A DNA stretch of 64,000 nt from Flavivirga aquatica (GCF_001747085.1 NZ_MDJD01000014.1:178626-242625), one strand, 5' to 3'; shown: positions 45,173 through 54,189, counted from the stretch's first letter. Translations and numbers: made by a program. Notes: generated by a model not told the origin, from the letters alone.

Positions 45173-46801
45173 ATGGGAAAAGGCTTTTTTAATGTACCTA
45201 TTGCAATTAACGAACCCGTTAAAAGTTACGCTCCTGGATCACCAGAACGTGAAGCTATTCGAAAAACATATAAAGATATGTTTAACAGTAAAATCGAGGT
45301 TCCTTTATATATAAATGGTAAAAATGTTTCAACCGGAAACACTAGAACAATGTCTCCTCCGCATGATCATCAACATATTGTTGGTACATACCATCTGGCT
45401 GAACAATCTCATATTGATGATGCCATAAGCACTGCATTAGAAGCAAGAAAAACATGGTCACAAATGCCATGGGAACAACGCGCCGCTATATTTTTAAAAG
45501 CTGCCGAGCTAATTGCTGGACCATATAGAGCTAAAATAAATGCAGCAACCATGATTGCGCAATCTAAAACAGTACATCAAGCTGAAATTGATGCCGCATG
45601 CGAGTTCATCGATTTCTTGCGCTTTAATGTACAATTCATGACAGATATCTATCATGAACAACCAGAAAGCACAAGCGACTCTTGGAACCGTATTGAATAC
45701 CGCCCTTTAGAAGGTTTCACTTACGCTGTAACACCATTTAACTTTACTGCTATTGCTGGAAATTTACCAGCATGTATGGCTCTTATGGGTAATGTTGTAG
45801 TTTGGAAACCAAGTGATAGTCAAGTATATTCTGCAAAAGTAATTATGGATGTATTTGAGGAAGCTGGTGTTCCTCCTGGAGTTATTAATGTTGTTTTTGG
45901 AGATCCAGTCATGATTACCAATACCGTAATGGCAAGTCCAGACTTTTCAGGATTACACTTTACAGGTTCTACATTCATTTTTAAGGAACTATGGAAACAA
46001 ATAGGAAACAATATTCATAACTATAAAACTTACCCAAAAATTGTTGGAGAAACAGGCGGTAAAGATTTTATAGTAGCACATAAATCTGCAAACCCAAAAC
46101 AAGTAGCTACAGCCATTGTACGTGGCGCATTCGAATTTCAAGGTCAAAAATGTAGCGCAGCATCTAGAGCCTACATTCCTAAAAGCCTATGGGCAGATGT
46201 AAAAAAGCTAGTTATAGAAGATGTAAACTCCTTTAAAATGGGTTCTCCAGAAAATATGGATAACTTTATTACAGCAGTAATCCATGAAGGTTCTTTCGAT
46301 AAGTTAGCCAAATATATAGATCAAGCCAAAGCAGATACAGATGTAGAAATCATAGCTGGTGGTCATTACGATAAAAGCAAAGGATACTTTATAGAGCCTA
46401 CTGTGTTAGTTGCTAAAGACCCTAAATACACAACTATGTGTACAGAATTATTTGGTCCTGTAATTACAATATATGTCTATGAAGATGATGCTTACGCAGA
46501 AACTTTAAAACTTGTGGACAAAACTAGTGATTATGCTTTAACAGGAGCCATTCTTTCTACAGACAGATACGCTATCACACAAGCAACTGAAGCTTTACAA
46601 AACTGTGCTGGAAACTTCTATATAAACGACAAACCTACAGGAGCTGTAGTTGGGCAACAACCTTTTGGTGGTGCCAGAGCATCTGGAACTAACGATAAAG
46701 CTGGAAGTGCTCAAAACTTATTACGCTGGGTATCGCCTAGAATGATAAAAGAAACTTTTGTAACACCTACAGATTACCGCTATCCATTTTTAGGTGAATA
46801 A
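45173..46801 (+). CDS. pruA: L-glutamate gamma-semialdehyde (P5C) dehydrogenase
   Basis: Second step of proline catabolism: oxidises glutamate semialdehyde to glutamate with NAD. 542 residues, the length of the stand-alone eukaryote-like class. Motifs are VTPFNFTAIAGNLPACMALMGN, HFTGSTFIFKELW, KIVGETGGKDFIVAH and the nucleophile in FEFQGQKCSAASRAYIP; the end GQQPFGGARASGTNDKAGS is diagnostic. No proline dehydrogenase is in the window, so the two genes are unlinked here. Cytoplasmic. Confidence 0.96.
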   Translation: MGKGFFNVPIAINEPVKSYAPGSPEREAIRKTYKDMFNSKIEVPLYINGKNVSTGNTRTMSPPHDHQHIVGTYHLAEQSHIDDAISTALEARKTWSQMPWEQRAAIFLKAAELIAGPYRAKINAATMIAQSKTVHQAEIDAACEFIDFLRFNVQFMTDIYHEQPESTSDSWNRIEYRPLEGFTYAVTPFNFTAIAGNLPACMALMGNVVVWKPSDSQVYSAKVIMDVFEEAGVPPGVINVVFGDPVMITNTVMASPDFSGLHFTGSTFIFKELWKQIGNNIHNYKTYPKIVGETGGKDFIVAHKSANPKQVATAIVRGAFEFQGQKCSAASRAYIPKSLWADVKKLVIEDVNSFKMGSPENMDNFITAVIHEGSFDKLAKYIDQAKADTDVEIIAGGHYDKSKGYFIEPTVLVAKDPKYTTMCTELFGPVITIYVYEDDAYAETLKLVDKTSDYALTGAILSTDRYAITQATEALQNCAGNFYINDKPTGAVVGQQPFGGARASGTNDKAGSAQNLLRWVSPRMIKETFVTPTDYRYPFLGE

Positions 46802-46824
46802 CACTAAACAGTAACAAAAAAGTT

Positions 46825-46857
46825 AAAAGCAATTAGATTTATCTAGTTGCTTTTTTT
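46825..46857. terminator. Bidirectional terminator overlapping the lacI 3' end
   Basis: AAAAGCAATTAGAT pairs with ATCTAGTTGCTTTT (one G-U) with a two-base centre, followed by a T-run on the plus strand. The right arm encodes the last residues of the LacI-family gene and its stop lies at the loop. Confidence 0.8.
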
Positions 46858-47858
46858 GTTGAATCCCTTACCACCAACTCCGAACTCAAAACCACAGAAT
46901 CTCTCTCCGTTTTGTGATCCTTAATCTGGTCTATAAGTAACGAAGAAGCAATTTTCCCCATTTTAAAATCTGGCTGATTAATTGTAGTAAGTGCAGGTTC
47001 TATAACAGTGGAAATAGGGTCATCATTAAAACCTATTACAGCTATATCTTCAGGAATATTCACACCTTGATTTTTTAAATATTGAATTGCACTAATAGCA
47101 GCCGTATCGTTTGCAGAATAAATACCATCAACACCTTTTAATTTAAGCACCTGTTTAGCATGCTCTATACCATCCTTTTTTAAAAGCATCGATTCAAAAC
47201 AATTAGCCTCATTAAATATTAAACCATGCTTTTTTAAAGCATCCATATATCCTTTTTTCCTATTTCTATATAATGCTAACACCTGTGGACCAGAAAAATG
47301 AACAATATTTTTGCAGCCATTTAATATTAAATACTCGGTAGCTTCAAAACTCGCTTCATAATCATTAATACTCACACTGGAACAATCTTCAAAATCGCAA
47401 GGTCTATCATAAAAAACAATAGGCCCTCCATGGTTTTTATAAGCCATTAAATGCTCACAAGAGGTTGTCTCCATAGAAATAGAGATTAATACCCCATCAA
47501 CACGATTTGATAATAACGAATTAATAATCTTTTTTTCTCTTTGCAAGCTTTCCAAAGACTGACAAATAACTACATTATATCCAGCTTCATAAGCAGTCTC
47601 TTCTATTCCAGAAATTACCGAAGAAAAGAAATTCCGAGAAAGTCTGGGTACAATCACACCAATGGTATTTGTTTTATTAGTACGCAAATTTGACGCTAAG
47701 CTATTTCGTTGATACCCTAACTCTGTTGCCTTCTCAAGAATACGCTGTTTAGTTTTAGTAGAAATACTAGAACTATCATTTAAAGCTCTAGATACCGTAG
47801 AGCTATTTATACCTAAAGCTTTCGAAATATCATGTATAGTTACTTTACTTTTTTTCAT
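46839..47858 (-). CDS. LacI-family transcriptional regulator of the uronate genes
   Basis: 339 residues. N-terminal helix-turn-helix and hinge: VTIHDISKALGINSSTVSRALNDSSSISTKTKQRILEKATELGYQRNSLASNL. The ligand domain follows (TIGVIVPRLSRNFFSSVISGIEE to VIGFNDDPISTVIEPALTTINQP). Full length. It is divergent from the uxuB-uxuA-uxaC operon, and a perfect palindrome in the shared 119-bp region fits a LacI operator. The inducer is probably glucuronate or a pathway intermediate, by context. Its 3' end doubles as a terminator arm. Confidence 0.93.
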   Translation of the reverse strand: MKKSKVTIHDISKALGINSSTVSRALNDSSSISTKTKQRILEKATELGYQRNSLASNLRTNKTNTIGVIVPRLSRNFFSSVISGIEETAYEAGYNVVICQSLESLQREKKIINSLLSNRVDGVLISISMETTSCEHLMAYKNHGGPIVFYDRPCDFEDCSSVSINDYEASFEATEYLILNGCKNIVHFSGPQVLALYRNRKKGYMDALKKHGLIFNEANCFESMLLKKDGIEHAKQVLKLKGVDGIYSANDTAAISAIQYLKNQGVNIPEDIAVIGFNDDPISTVIEPALTTINQPDFKMGKIASSLLIDQIKDHKTERDSVVLSSELVVRDSTKKATR

Positions 47859-47901
47859 TCAAACTAAAATCATTAAACCGCATATTGGTCATTACGTTTC
47901 A

Positions 47902-47937
47902 CAAATATAACAAATAGCACATTAACGCAATCGATTG
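47902..47937 (-). promoter_or_regulatory. Promoter of the lacI-type regulator
   Basis: Minus-strand -7 box TATATTTG (47909-47902) with TTG at 47930-47928, an 18-base spacer. The TTG is inside the left arm of the operator palindrome, which implies autorepression. Confidence 0.6.
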
Positions 47938-47938
47938 C
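47927..47938. promoter_or_regulatory. LacI-type operator, GCAATCGATTGC
   Basis: A perfect 12-bp palindrome with the central CG typical of LacI-family sites, placed between the regulator and the uronate operon. Its two arms contain the TTG -33 elements of both divergent promoters, so one bound dimer would block both. It is the only copy I see in the window. Confidence 0.7.
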
Positions 47939-47964
47939 ACAACATGAATAATTTACTATCTTTA
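47935..47964 (+). promoter_or_regulatory. Promoter of the uxuB-uxuA-uxaC operon
   Basis: TTG at 47935-47937, a 19-base spacer, then TATCTTTA (47957-47964), one base off TAnnTTTG. The spacing is exactly that of the flavobacterial consensus, and the uxuB start follows 13 bases later. Confidence 0.6.
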
Positions 47965-47977
47965 CAAAAAATAAAAC

Positions 47978-48787
47978 GTGAGTCAAATATTCAATATAAA
48001 AAACAAAACAGTTATAATAACTGGTGGTTATGGTGTATTAGGATCTAATATTGCGAAATATCTAGTAGCATCTGGAGCCAGAGTAGTTATTTTAGGAAGA
48101 GATGAAAATAAAGCAAAAACATTTGCTCAAGAACTCTCCAAAACACATGCTTTAGGATTTAAAACCGATGTACTTAACAAAGAAGATCTTATAAAAACCA
48201 AAGAAAGCATCATTAATGCATGGGGACAAATAGATATTCTTATCAATGCCGCTGGAGGGAATATGCCAGGAGCTACAATTGCTCCTAACGATTCATTATT
48301 CAACATGTCTATTAATGACTTTCAAAAAGTAACCGATTTAAATTTAATGGGCACCGTAATCCCATCTTTGGTTTTTGGAGAACATATGAGCAAGCAAGGC
48401 CATGGCTCCATAATTAATGTATCGTCCATGGCAGTGCCCCAAGCCATTACTAGAGTTGTTGGTTATTCAGCATCAAAAGCAGCTATGGAAAACTTTACAA
48501 GATGGATGGCTGTAGATATGGCCTTAAAATACGGCGACCAAATTAGAGTAAATGCCATTGCACCCGGTTTCTTTTTAGCAGAACAAAACAGAAAGCTATT
48601 AACCAACACAGATGGCTCTTTAACAGACAGAGGACATACCATTATTCAAAACACACCCATGAAACGCTTTGGTAACCCCGAAGAATTAAACGGAGCCGTT
48701 CACTTATTATGCAGTGAAGCTTCAAAATTCATAACAGGCACAGTAATTAGTATAGATGGAGGTTTTAGTGCCTTTAGCGGCGTATAA
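47978..48787 (+). CDS. uxuB: SDR-type D-mannonate oxidoreductase (fructuronate reductase)
   Basis: 269-residue short-chain dehydrogenase converting D-fructuronate to D-mannonate with NAD(P)H. The cofactor motif is TGGYGVLGSNIAKYL; the catalytic set is complete (N in NAAGG, S in INVSSMA, Y and K in VGYSASKAAMEN). The C-terminus is FITGTVISIDGGFSAFSGV. SDR-type enzymes next to uxuA fill this step in Bacillus and Bacteroidota in place of the long-chain UxuB. Start is GTG. Specific substrate is by context. Confidence 0.87.
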   Translation: MSQIFNIKNKTVIITGGYGVLGSNIAKYLVASGARVVILGRDENKAKTFAQELSKTHALGFKTDVLNKEDLIKTKESIINAWGQIDILINAAGGNMPGATIAPNDSLFNMSINDFQKVTDLNLMGTVIPSLVFGEHMSKQGHGSIINVSSMAVPQAITRVVGYSASKAAMENFTRWMAVDMALKYGDQIRVNAIAPGFFLAEQNRKLLTNTDGSLTDRGHTIIQNTPMKRFGNPEELNGAVHLLCSEASKFITGTVISIDGGFSAFSGV

Positions 48788-48796
48788 TTTGTAATT

Positions 48797-49957
48797 ATGA
48801 AACAGACTTTTAGATGGTTTGGAGAATCAGACCCAGTAACATTATCAGATATAAAACAAGCTGGAGCCACAGGCGTGGTAACCGCCTTACACCATATACC
48901 TAACGGTGAAATTTGGGAAACAGATGCAATTTTAAAAGTAAAGGACACTATTAATTCTTACGGATTAGAATGGACATTTATAGAAAGCATTCCCATTCAT
49001 GAAAATATAAAACTAAAAACGGGCGATTATTTAAAACGTATTGAAAACTATAAACAAAGTCTAAAAAATGTAGCACAGTGTGGTATCACAAATGTGTGTT
49101 ATAACTTTATGCCCGTTCTGGATTGGACACGTACACACCTTTTTTGGACGTTAGAAGACGGTAGTACAGCTTTACGCTTCGACAAAATTGACATGGTCGT
49201 TTTTGAAGCCCATATCATGGAACGCCAAGATGTAGAAAAAGCCTATTCTAAAAACATGCTACAACAAGCAGAGAAACGCTTTTTAAAAATGACACCAGAA
49301 GAAAAAAAGCGATTAGAAGACAGTATTTTAAAAGGTTTACCAGGCACTGTTGAAGACCTTACCATTCCTGCTTTTAAAAACATGATTGCGCAATATAAAA
49401 ACATCACACATGCCTATTTAAAAGCAAACCTATCCTACTTTTTAAACGAAATAATTCCAATTGCCGAGGCACATCATATAAAAATGGCTATCCATCCAGA
49501 CGATCCTCCACTTGATATTATGGGGTTACCTCGTATTATAAAATCGGAAAGTGACTTGGATGACCTCGTTAATTTTATAGATAGTCCATCAAATGGTATT
49601 ACATTCTGTACAGGCTCTTTAGGTGCTAACCCAGATAACGACCTTCCAAAAATGATACGAAAATTTAAAGATAAAATCCATTTTCTTCATCTAAGAAATG
49701 TAAAAAGAGAACCCGATGGTAGCTTTTTTGAAGATAATCATTTAGAAGGATCATCCGATATGTACGAAATTGTAAAAGCCGTTTTAGAAGTTGAAAAAAA
49801 CACCAACAAACAACTACCAATGCGACCAGATCATGGTCACCAAATGTTAAGCGATTTAAAATCTAATAAAGCTTATGCAGGCTATTCCGCCATTGGACGT
49901 TTACGTGGTTTAGCAGAATTAAGAGGTTTAGAACTTGGTATTTTAAAAAGCAATTAA
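48797..49957 (+). CDS. uxuA: Mannonate dehydratase
   Basis: Fe/Mn-dependent enzyme dehydrating D-mannonate to 2-keto-3-deoxygluconate. 386 residues with the family N-terminus FRWFGESDPVTLSDIKQAGATGVVTALHHIP, NVCYNFMPVLDWTRT, MAIHPDDPPLDIMGLPRI, TFCTGSLGANPDND and the C-terminal MRPDHGHQML with metal-binding His residues. Starts 9 bases after uxuB and ends 2 bases before uxaC. Confidence 0.96.
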   Translation: MKQTFRWFGESDPVTLSDIKQAGATGVVTALHHIPNGEIWETDAILKVKDTINSYGLEWTFIESIPIHENIKLKTGDYLKRIENYKQSLKNVAQCGITNVCYNFMPVLDWTRTHLFWTLEDGSTALRFDKIDMVVFEAHIMERQDVEKAYSKNMLQQAEKRFLKMTPEEKKRLEDSILKGLPGTVEDLTIPAFKNMIAQYKNITHAYLKANLSYFLNEIIPIAEAHHIKMAIHPDDPPLDIMGLPRIIKSESDLDDLVNFIDSPSNGITFCTGSLGANPDNDLPKMIRKFKDKIHFLHLRNVKREPDGSFFEDNHLEGSSDMYEIVKAVLEVEKNTNKQLPMRPDHGHQMLSDLKSNKAYAGYSAIGRLRGLAELRGLELGILKSN

Positions 49958-49959
49958 TT

Positions 49960-51375
49960 ATGCCAGATATACATTCAAAAAACTTTATACATGACGATTT
50001 TTTATTAGAATCGGATGTAGCAAAAACACTATATCATGAGTATGCCAAAAACATGCCTATCATAGATTATCATAATCATTTATCACCTCAACAAATTGCA
50101 GAAAACAAACCACTAAACAACATTACAGACGCTTGGTTAAAAGAAGACCACTATAAATGGCGTGGCATGCGAGCCAATGGTATCGAAGAAGATTATATAA
50201 CAGGAAAAGCATCCCTAGAACATAAATTTTTAAAATGGGCAGAAACTGTGCCTTACACTCTACGCAACCCTCTGTTTCATTGGACACACCTTGAATTAAA
50301 ACGCTATTTTAATATAGATGATATACTACAACCATCTACAGCTAAGTCTATTTACAAAAAAGTAAATACCATATTAAAAACAAAAACACCAACAGATCTA
50401 CTAGAATTAATGAAAGTTGAAGTCGTTTGCACCACAGATGACCCAACGGACGATTTAAAATACCACAAGCAAATAAAACAACGTAACGGATACACAAAAG
50501 TATACCCAACCTTTAGACCAGACAACCTCTTTTTTATAGAACAAGACCATTTTCAAACCTATCTAAAAAAACTAGCAACCACTGTTAACTTTAATATAGA
50601 TAGTATCGAATCCCTTTTAAAAGCTATCGATAACCGTATCGATTATTTTCACAAGCACGGTTGCCGCTTGTCCGATTTCGGAATTAGTGGCCCTATTTCT
50701 ATGGAAGATTATACCCTAAAAGAAGTCGATACCATTCTAAAAAAACAAATTAATGGCACATTATTAACCCCACTAGAAATAAAAAAATACAGATCCTGTC
50801 TCTTAGAATATTTAAGTAAAAGCTACCATAAAAAAGGCTGGGTACAGCAATTTCATTTAGGCGTTATTAGAAATAATAACAAACGTTTAAAAGAACAGTT
50901 TGGAGCAGATGCCGGTTGCGATTCCATTGGCGATTATCCTATTGCAGAAACACTTTCAAAACTATTTGATAAACTAGATTACGATAATGCATTAGCAAAA
51001 ACCATTACCTATAACTTAAATCCCTCTCAAAATGAAGTCTTTGCCACTATGATGGGGAATTTTAATTCCTCACAAACACCTGGGAAAATGCAATGGGGTT
51101 CTGCCTGGTGGTTTCTAGACCAAAAAAATGGTATGGAAAAACAAATTAACACCCTATCTAATTTAGGCTTACTAAGTCGGTTTGTAGGCATGCTAACAGA
51201 CAGTCGCAGTTTATTATCCTTCCCAAGACACGAATATTTTAGACGCATACTTTGTAACTTGCTAGGTGAAGACATAAAAAAAGGGCTACTACCAAACGAT
51301 ATTAACTTTATAGGCAAGATGGTACAAGATATATGTTACAATAATGCTACAAATTATTTTAAGTTTCAATGTTAA
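49960..51375 (+). CDS. uxaC: Glucuronate isomerase
   Basis: Amidohydrolase-fold enzyme converting D-glucuronate to D-fructuronate (and galacturonate to tagaturonate). 471 residues. Motifs: MPIIDYHNHLSPQQIAENKPL, FHWTHLELKRYF, VEVVCTTDDPTDDLKYH, WVQQFHLGVIRNNNKR and LSFPRHEYFRRILCNLLG. Complete. With uxuA and uxuB it gives the full route to KDG, but KDG kinase and aldolase are not in this window. Confidence 0.96.
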   Translation: MPDIHSKNFIHDDFLLESDVAKTLYHEYAKNMPIIDYHNHLSPQQIAENKPLNNITDAWLKEDHYKWRGMRANGIEEDYITGKASLEHKFLKWAETVPYTLRNPLFHWTHLELKRYFNIDDILQPSTAKSIYKKVNTILKTKTPTDLLELMKVEVVCTTDDPTDDLKYHKQIKQRNGYTKVYPTFRPDNLFFIEQDHFQTYLKKLATTVNFNIDSIESLLKAIDNRIDYFHKHGCRLSDFGISGPISMEDYTLKEVDTILKKQINGTLLTPLEIKKYRSCLLEYLSKSYHKKGWVQQFHLGVIRNNNKRLKEQFGADAGCDSIGDYPIAETLSKLFDKLDYDNALAKTITYNLNPSQNEVFATMMGNFNSSQTPGKMQWGSAWWFLDQKNGMEKQINTLSNLGLLSRFVGMLTDSRSLLSFPRHEYFRRILCNLLGEDIKKGLLPNDINFIGKMVQDICYNNATNYFKFQC

Positions 51376-51394
51376 ATCCAGACTAAACAGCGCT

Positions 51395-52402
51395 ATGACA
51401 AAATTTATCTATCAATCACCAGTAAAGCAAATTTTAAATAAAAGCATCCTAATAATTATAGTTGTTTGTTTTAGCGCATGCAATAATCTTCAAAAACAAA
51501 AAACAATAAAGTTAGCACACGGTCTAGACACCAATCATCCCGTTCATAAAGCCATGATTTTTATGAACAACGATTTAAAAAAACGTTCTAACGGCACCAT
51601 GTCTATCGAAATCTACCCCAATCAACAACTAGGCAACGAGCGACAAACACTAGAACTACTTCAAATAGGAAGTTTGGGAATGACTAAAGTTTCGGCAGCA
51701 GTCATGGAAAATTTCTCCCCAAATATGAAAGTTTTTGGACTCCCATTTTTGTTTAAAAACAAAGCACACCTATTTAACGTTCTAGACGGAAATATAGGTA
51801 AAGAACTTTTAGATGGCGGACAAAAATACTGGCTTAAAGGATTAGGTTATTACGATTCTGGAAGCAGAAGTTTCTACACAAAAAAAGCCCCAGTAAACAC
51901 ACCAAACGATTTAAAAGGTTTAAAAATACGCGTTATGGAAAGTCCAACAGCCATGACTATGGTAAATAGCTTAGGCGGTGCTCCAACACCTATTTCATGG
52001 GGCGAATTATATACATCCTTACAACAAGGCGTTGTTGACGGCGCAGAAAACAACCCACCAAGTTTTTATTTATCACGTCATTACGAAGTCTGCAAATACT
52101 ATTCATTAGACGAGCACACCTCAATTCCCGATGTCCTAATTATGGGTACCCATCTATGGAACGATTTAAACAAACAGCAACAAGAATGGGTTCAAGCCTC
52201 GGTAAGTGCCTCTGTAAAACACCAAAGAATATTATGGGCAAAAGCAGAGCAAGAAGCATTAGATGCAGTAAAAAAAGCAGGCGTACAAATTACATATCCA
52301 GACAAAAGTAAGTTTCAAAACAAAGTAACCAAAATGTATGAAAACTATAAAAACGAAGCAGAAGTTTATAGTTTAATACAACGCATACAAAAAGTTAAAT
52401 AA
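51395..52402 (+). CDS. dctP: TRAP transporter substrate-binding lipoprotein
   Basis: 335 residues from the ATG at 51395; a longer frame starts inside uxaC but puts 17 extra residues before the signal peptide. Lipobox VVCFSAC anchors it. The DctP domain shows IKLAHGLDTNHPVHKAM, IEIYPNQQLGNERQTLELLQIG, LKGLKIRVMESPTAMTMVNSLGGAPTPISWGELYTSLQQGVVDGAENN, with the Arg that binds the ligand carboxylate in KIRVMES. Probably captures glucuronate or another sugar acid. The DctQ and DctM membrane subunits that must accompany it do not follow; a repeat element does. Confidence 0.92.
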   Translation: MTKFIYQSPVKQILNKSILIIIVVCFSACNNLQKQKTIKLAHGLDTNHPVHKAMIFMNNDLKKRSNGTMSIEIYPNQQLGNERQTLELLQIGSLGMTKVSAAVMENFSPNMKVFGLPFLFKNKAHLFNVLDGNIGKELLDGGQKYWLKGLGYYDSGSRSFYTKKAPVNTPNDLKGLKIRVMESPTAMTMVNSLGGAPTPISWGELYTSLQQGVVDGAENNPPSFYLSRHYEVCKYYSLDEHTSIPDVLIMGTHLWNDLNKQQQEWVQASVSASVKHQRILWAKAEQEALDAVKKAGVQITYPDKSKFQNKVTKMYENYKNEAEVYSLIQRIQKVK

Positions 52403-52424
52403 CAGAAAAATAATTATAAAACCT

Positions 52425-52508
52425 TGGGCGTTACCACAAGGGTCGGGCTATTCGTTACAAGTCCTCGCTCGTACCTCACTGTGGCTTTCCACCACTATCC
52501 CTAACGCA
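52425..52508 (+). repeat. Interspersed flavobacterial repeat, copy 3
   Basis: Starts TGGGCGTTACC, then GGGTCGGGCTATTCG, and ends CTATCCCTAACGCA. The centre holds CCTCGCTCGTACCTCACTGTGG, which could form a short stem. Length 84 bp, close to copy 1. It lies right after dctP, where TRAP membrane genes would be expected. Confidence 0.75.
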
Positions 52509-52526
52509 ATACTAAAATAAATCTAT

Positions 52527-52578
52527 TAACTTTGGTAAAGTTGTCAAAGTTGTCCCCTATTTTAATTTGAAAAACGTC
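52527..52578 (+). promoter_or_regulatory. Promoter region of the YCII-sigma pair
   Basis: TAACTTTG (52527-52534) fits the housekeeping -7 box. It is followed by a tandem nonamer AAAGTTGTC (52537-52545 and 52546-52554). TGTCCC (52551-52556) and CGTC (52575-52578), 18 bases apart, resemble the TGTC / CG-TC layout I recall for ECF42 promoters, so the sigma factor may read its own operon. The ECF part is inference. Confidence 0.4.
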
Positions 52579-52608
52579 TTAACTATATAAACCTTAAAAT
52601 ATATAATT

Positions 52609-52956
52609 ATGAAAGAATTTATGATGATTTTTGTTGGAGCAGATTATGCAGATCTTGGTCTATCTCCAGAAGAACTTCAAAACCGTATGGGAAAATGGTT
52701 TGCTTGGGGAGATAAAATGGAAAAAGCAGGTATACTCCGTGGCGGCAAAGCATTAACACCACAAATACGACGTGTCGTTGGAGAAAACAGAACCGTATCA
52801 GACCTTACTTCGACAGAAGTAAAAGAAATTGTTGGCGGTTACTATTTAGTAGAGGCTAAAAATTTTGATGCCGTTCAAGACATTGCTCAAGACTACCCAG
52901 ATTACGATTTAGGTGGTACCGTAGAAATTCGTGAAATCATGGTTTTTAATCAATAA
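52609..52956 (+). CDS. YCII-domain (DGPF-type) protein
   Basis: 115 residues of the YCII/DGPF family: MKEFMMIFVGADYADLGLSPEELQNRMGKWFAWGDKMEKAGILRGGKAL, then YYLVEAKNFDAVQDIAQDYPDYDLGGTVEIREIM. Usually one to several such proteins are encoded beside ECF42 sigma factors and are presumed targets or partners; enzymatic role is undefined. Its stop abuts the sigma start without a gap. Confidence 0.88.
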   Translation: MKEFMMIFVGADYADLGLSPEELQNRMGKWFAWGDKMEKAGILRGGKALTPQIRRVVGENRTVSDLTSTEVKEIVGGYYLVEAKNFDAVQDIAQDYPDYDLGGTVEIREIMVFNQ

Positions 52957-54189
52957 ATGGAAAACAAACTTATAGACCATCTATTCCGTTACCATAGCGG
53001 AAAGATGGTCTCTATTCTAACTCGAATTTTTAAACTTTCACATCTTAATATTATTGAAGATGCTGTTCAAGACACCTTCATCAAAGCAAGTATTAGTTGG
53101 AGAAATAAACAACCAGACCATCCCGAAGCATGGTTAACCCAAGTTGCCAAAAATAGAGTACTCGATATTTTTAGGAAACTAAAAACCGAACAAAAACACC
53201 TTCCAAACATCAATCAAGGAACGGACACCATTGCCATAAACGATCTCTTTTTAGATACCGAAATTGAAGACGCTCAACTTCGTATGATTTTTACAGCCTG
53301 CCACCCCAAATTAGATCCCAGAGATCGCATTTCATTTGCATTAAAAACAATCTCAGGATTCAATATTAAAGAAATAGCCTCTGCATTACTAACAAAAGAA
53401 GACACCATAAAAAAAAGACTAGCTCGTACCCGTAAATCTATTCAAAAATCTAACTTAAAATTTCAAATCCCGCAAGGCAAAAGCTTACCTCAACGCTTAG
53501 AAAGTGTTATGGAAGTATTATATCTTATTTTTAACGAAGGTTTTCATTCCAACAAACAAGAAAAGCTAGTCCGTAAAGAATTGTGTGGAGAAGCTTTACG
53601 ATTAACACAAATGCTTCTAAAAAACAAACATACGCGTACCCCAGCAGTTTATGCATTATGCGCCTTAATGTGTTTTCATTCCTCTAGATTAGAAACTAAA
53701 ACGAATGCCGAAAACGAAATCCTTGATTTAAAAAACCAAGATAGAAGCCAATGGTATTTCCCGCTTATAGAATTAGGAAACACCATGATGAATAAAGCTG
53801 TTGAAACCAAAGCATTTTCCTGTTACCACTATGAAGCAGCCATAGCTGTAGAACATTTAAAAGCAAAACACTTTAATAACACCAATTGGGATAAAATACT
53901 ACACTGGTATCAGCCTAATCTTGTTGGAACTTTAGAGCCTACACACCTATTAACCATGGCAGTAGTTTGCATGCAAAAGCATGATTATAAAATGGCTAAA
54001 AGCTACTTAGACCAACTTAACCAAGATAATTTTGAACAACGTTCTTATTTGTTTTATGGCACCAAAGCAGATTACTATATTAAAACCAACAAACCAGATA
54101 AGGCTATTAAATATCTCGATTTAGCTATAGATACGGTTACCAATGATTCAGAGAAAACTTACTTACAGAAAAAGAAATTAACAGTTTAA
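52957..54189 (+). CDS. ECF42-type RNA polymerase sigma factor with C-terminal TPR domain
   Basis: 410 residues, far longer than a plain ECF sigma. Region 2 is HLFRYHSGKMVSILTRIFKLSHLNIIEDAVQDTFIKA and AWLTQVAKNRVLDIFRK; region 4 is DRISFALKTISGFNIKEIASALLTKEDTIKKRLARTRKSI. The long C-terminal part (about 185-410) has YLIFNEGFHS and TPR-like helices (KPDKAIKYLDLAIDTV), the DUF6596 region of ECF42 proteins. No anti-sigma gene is present; control is thought to reside in the C-terminal domain. Paired with the YCII gene, the usual ECF42 context. Confidence 0.9.
   Translation: MENKLIDHLFRYHSGKMVSILTRIFKLSHLNIIEDAVQDTFIKASISWRNKQPDHPEAWLTQVAKNRVLDIFRKLKTEQKHLPNINQGTDTIAINDLFLDTEIEDAQLRMIFTACHPKLDPRDRISFALKTISGFNIKEIASALLTKEDTIKKRLARTRKSIQKSNLKFQIPQGKSLPQRLESVMEVLYLIFNEGFHSNKQEKLVRKELCGEALRLTQMLLKNKHTRTPAVYALCALMCFHSSRLETKTNAENEILDLKNQDRSQWYFPLIELGNTMMNKAVETKAFSCYHYEAAIAVEHLKAKHFNNTNWDKILHWYQPNLVGTLEPTHLLTMAVVCMQKHDYKMAKSYLDQLNQDNFEQRSYLFYGTKADYYIKTNKPDKAIKYLDLAIDTVTNDSEKTYLQKKKLTV

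Noticed and set aside
51344..51394. Longer DctP start inside uxaC
   Set aside because: The extra residues are just another frame of the uxaC 3' end; the ATG at 51395 begins the lipoprotein signal.
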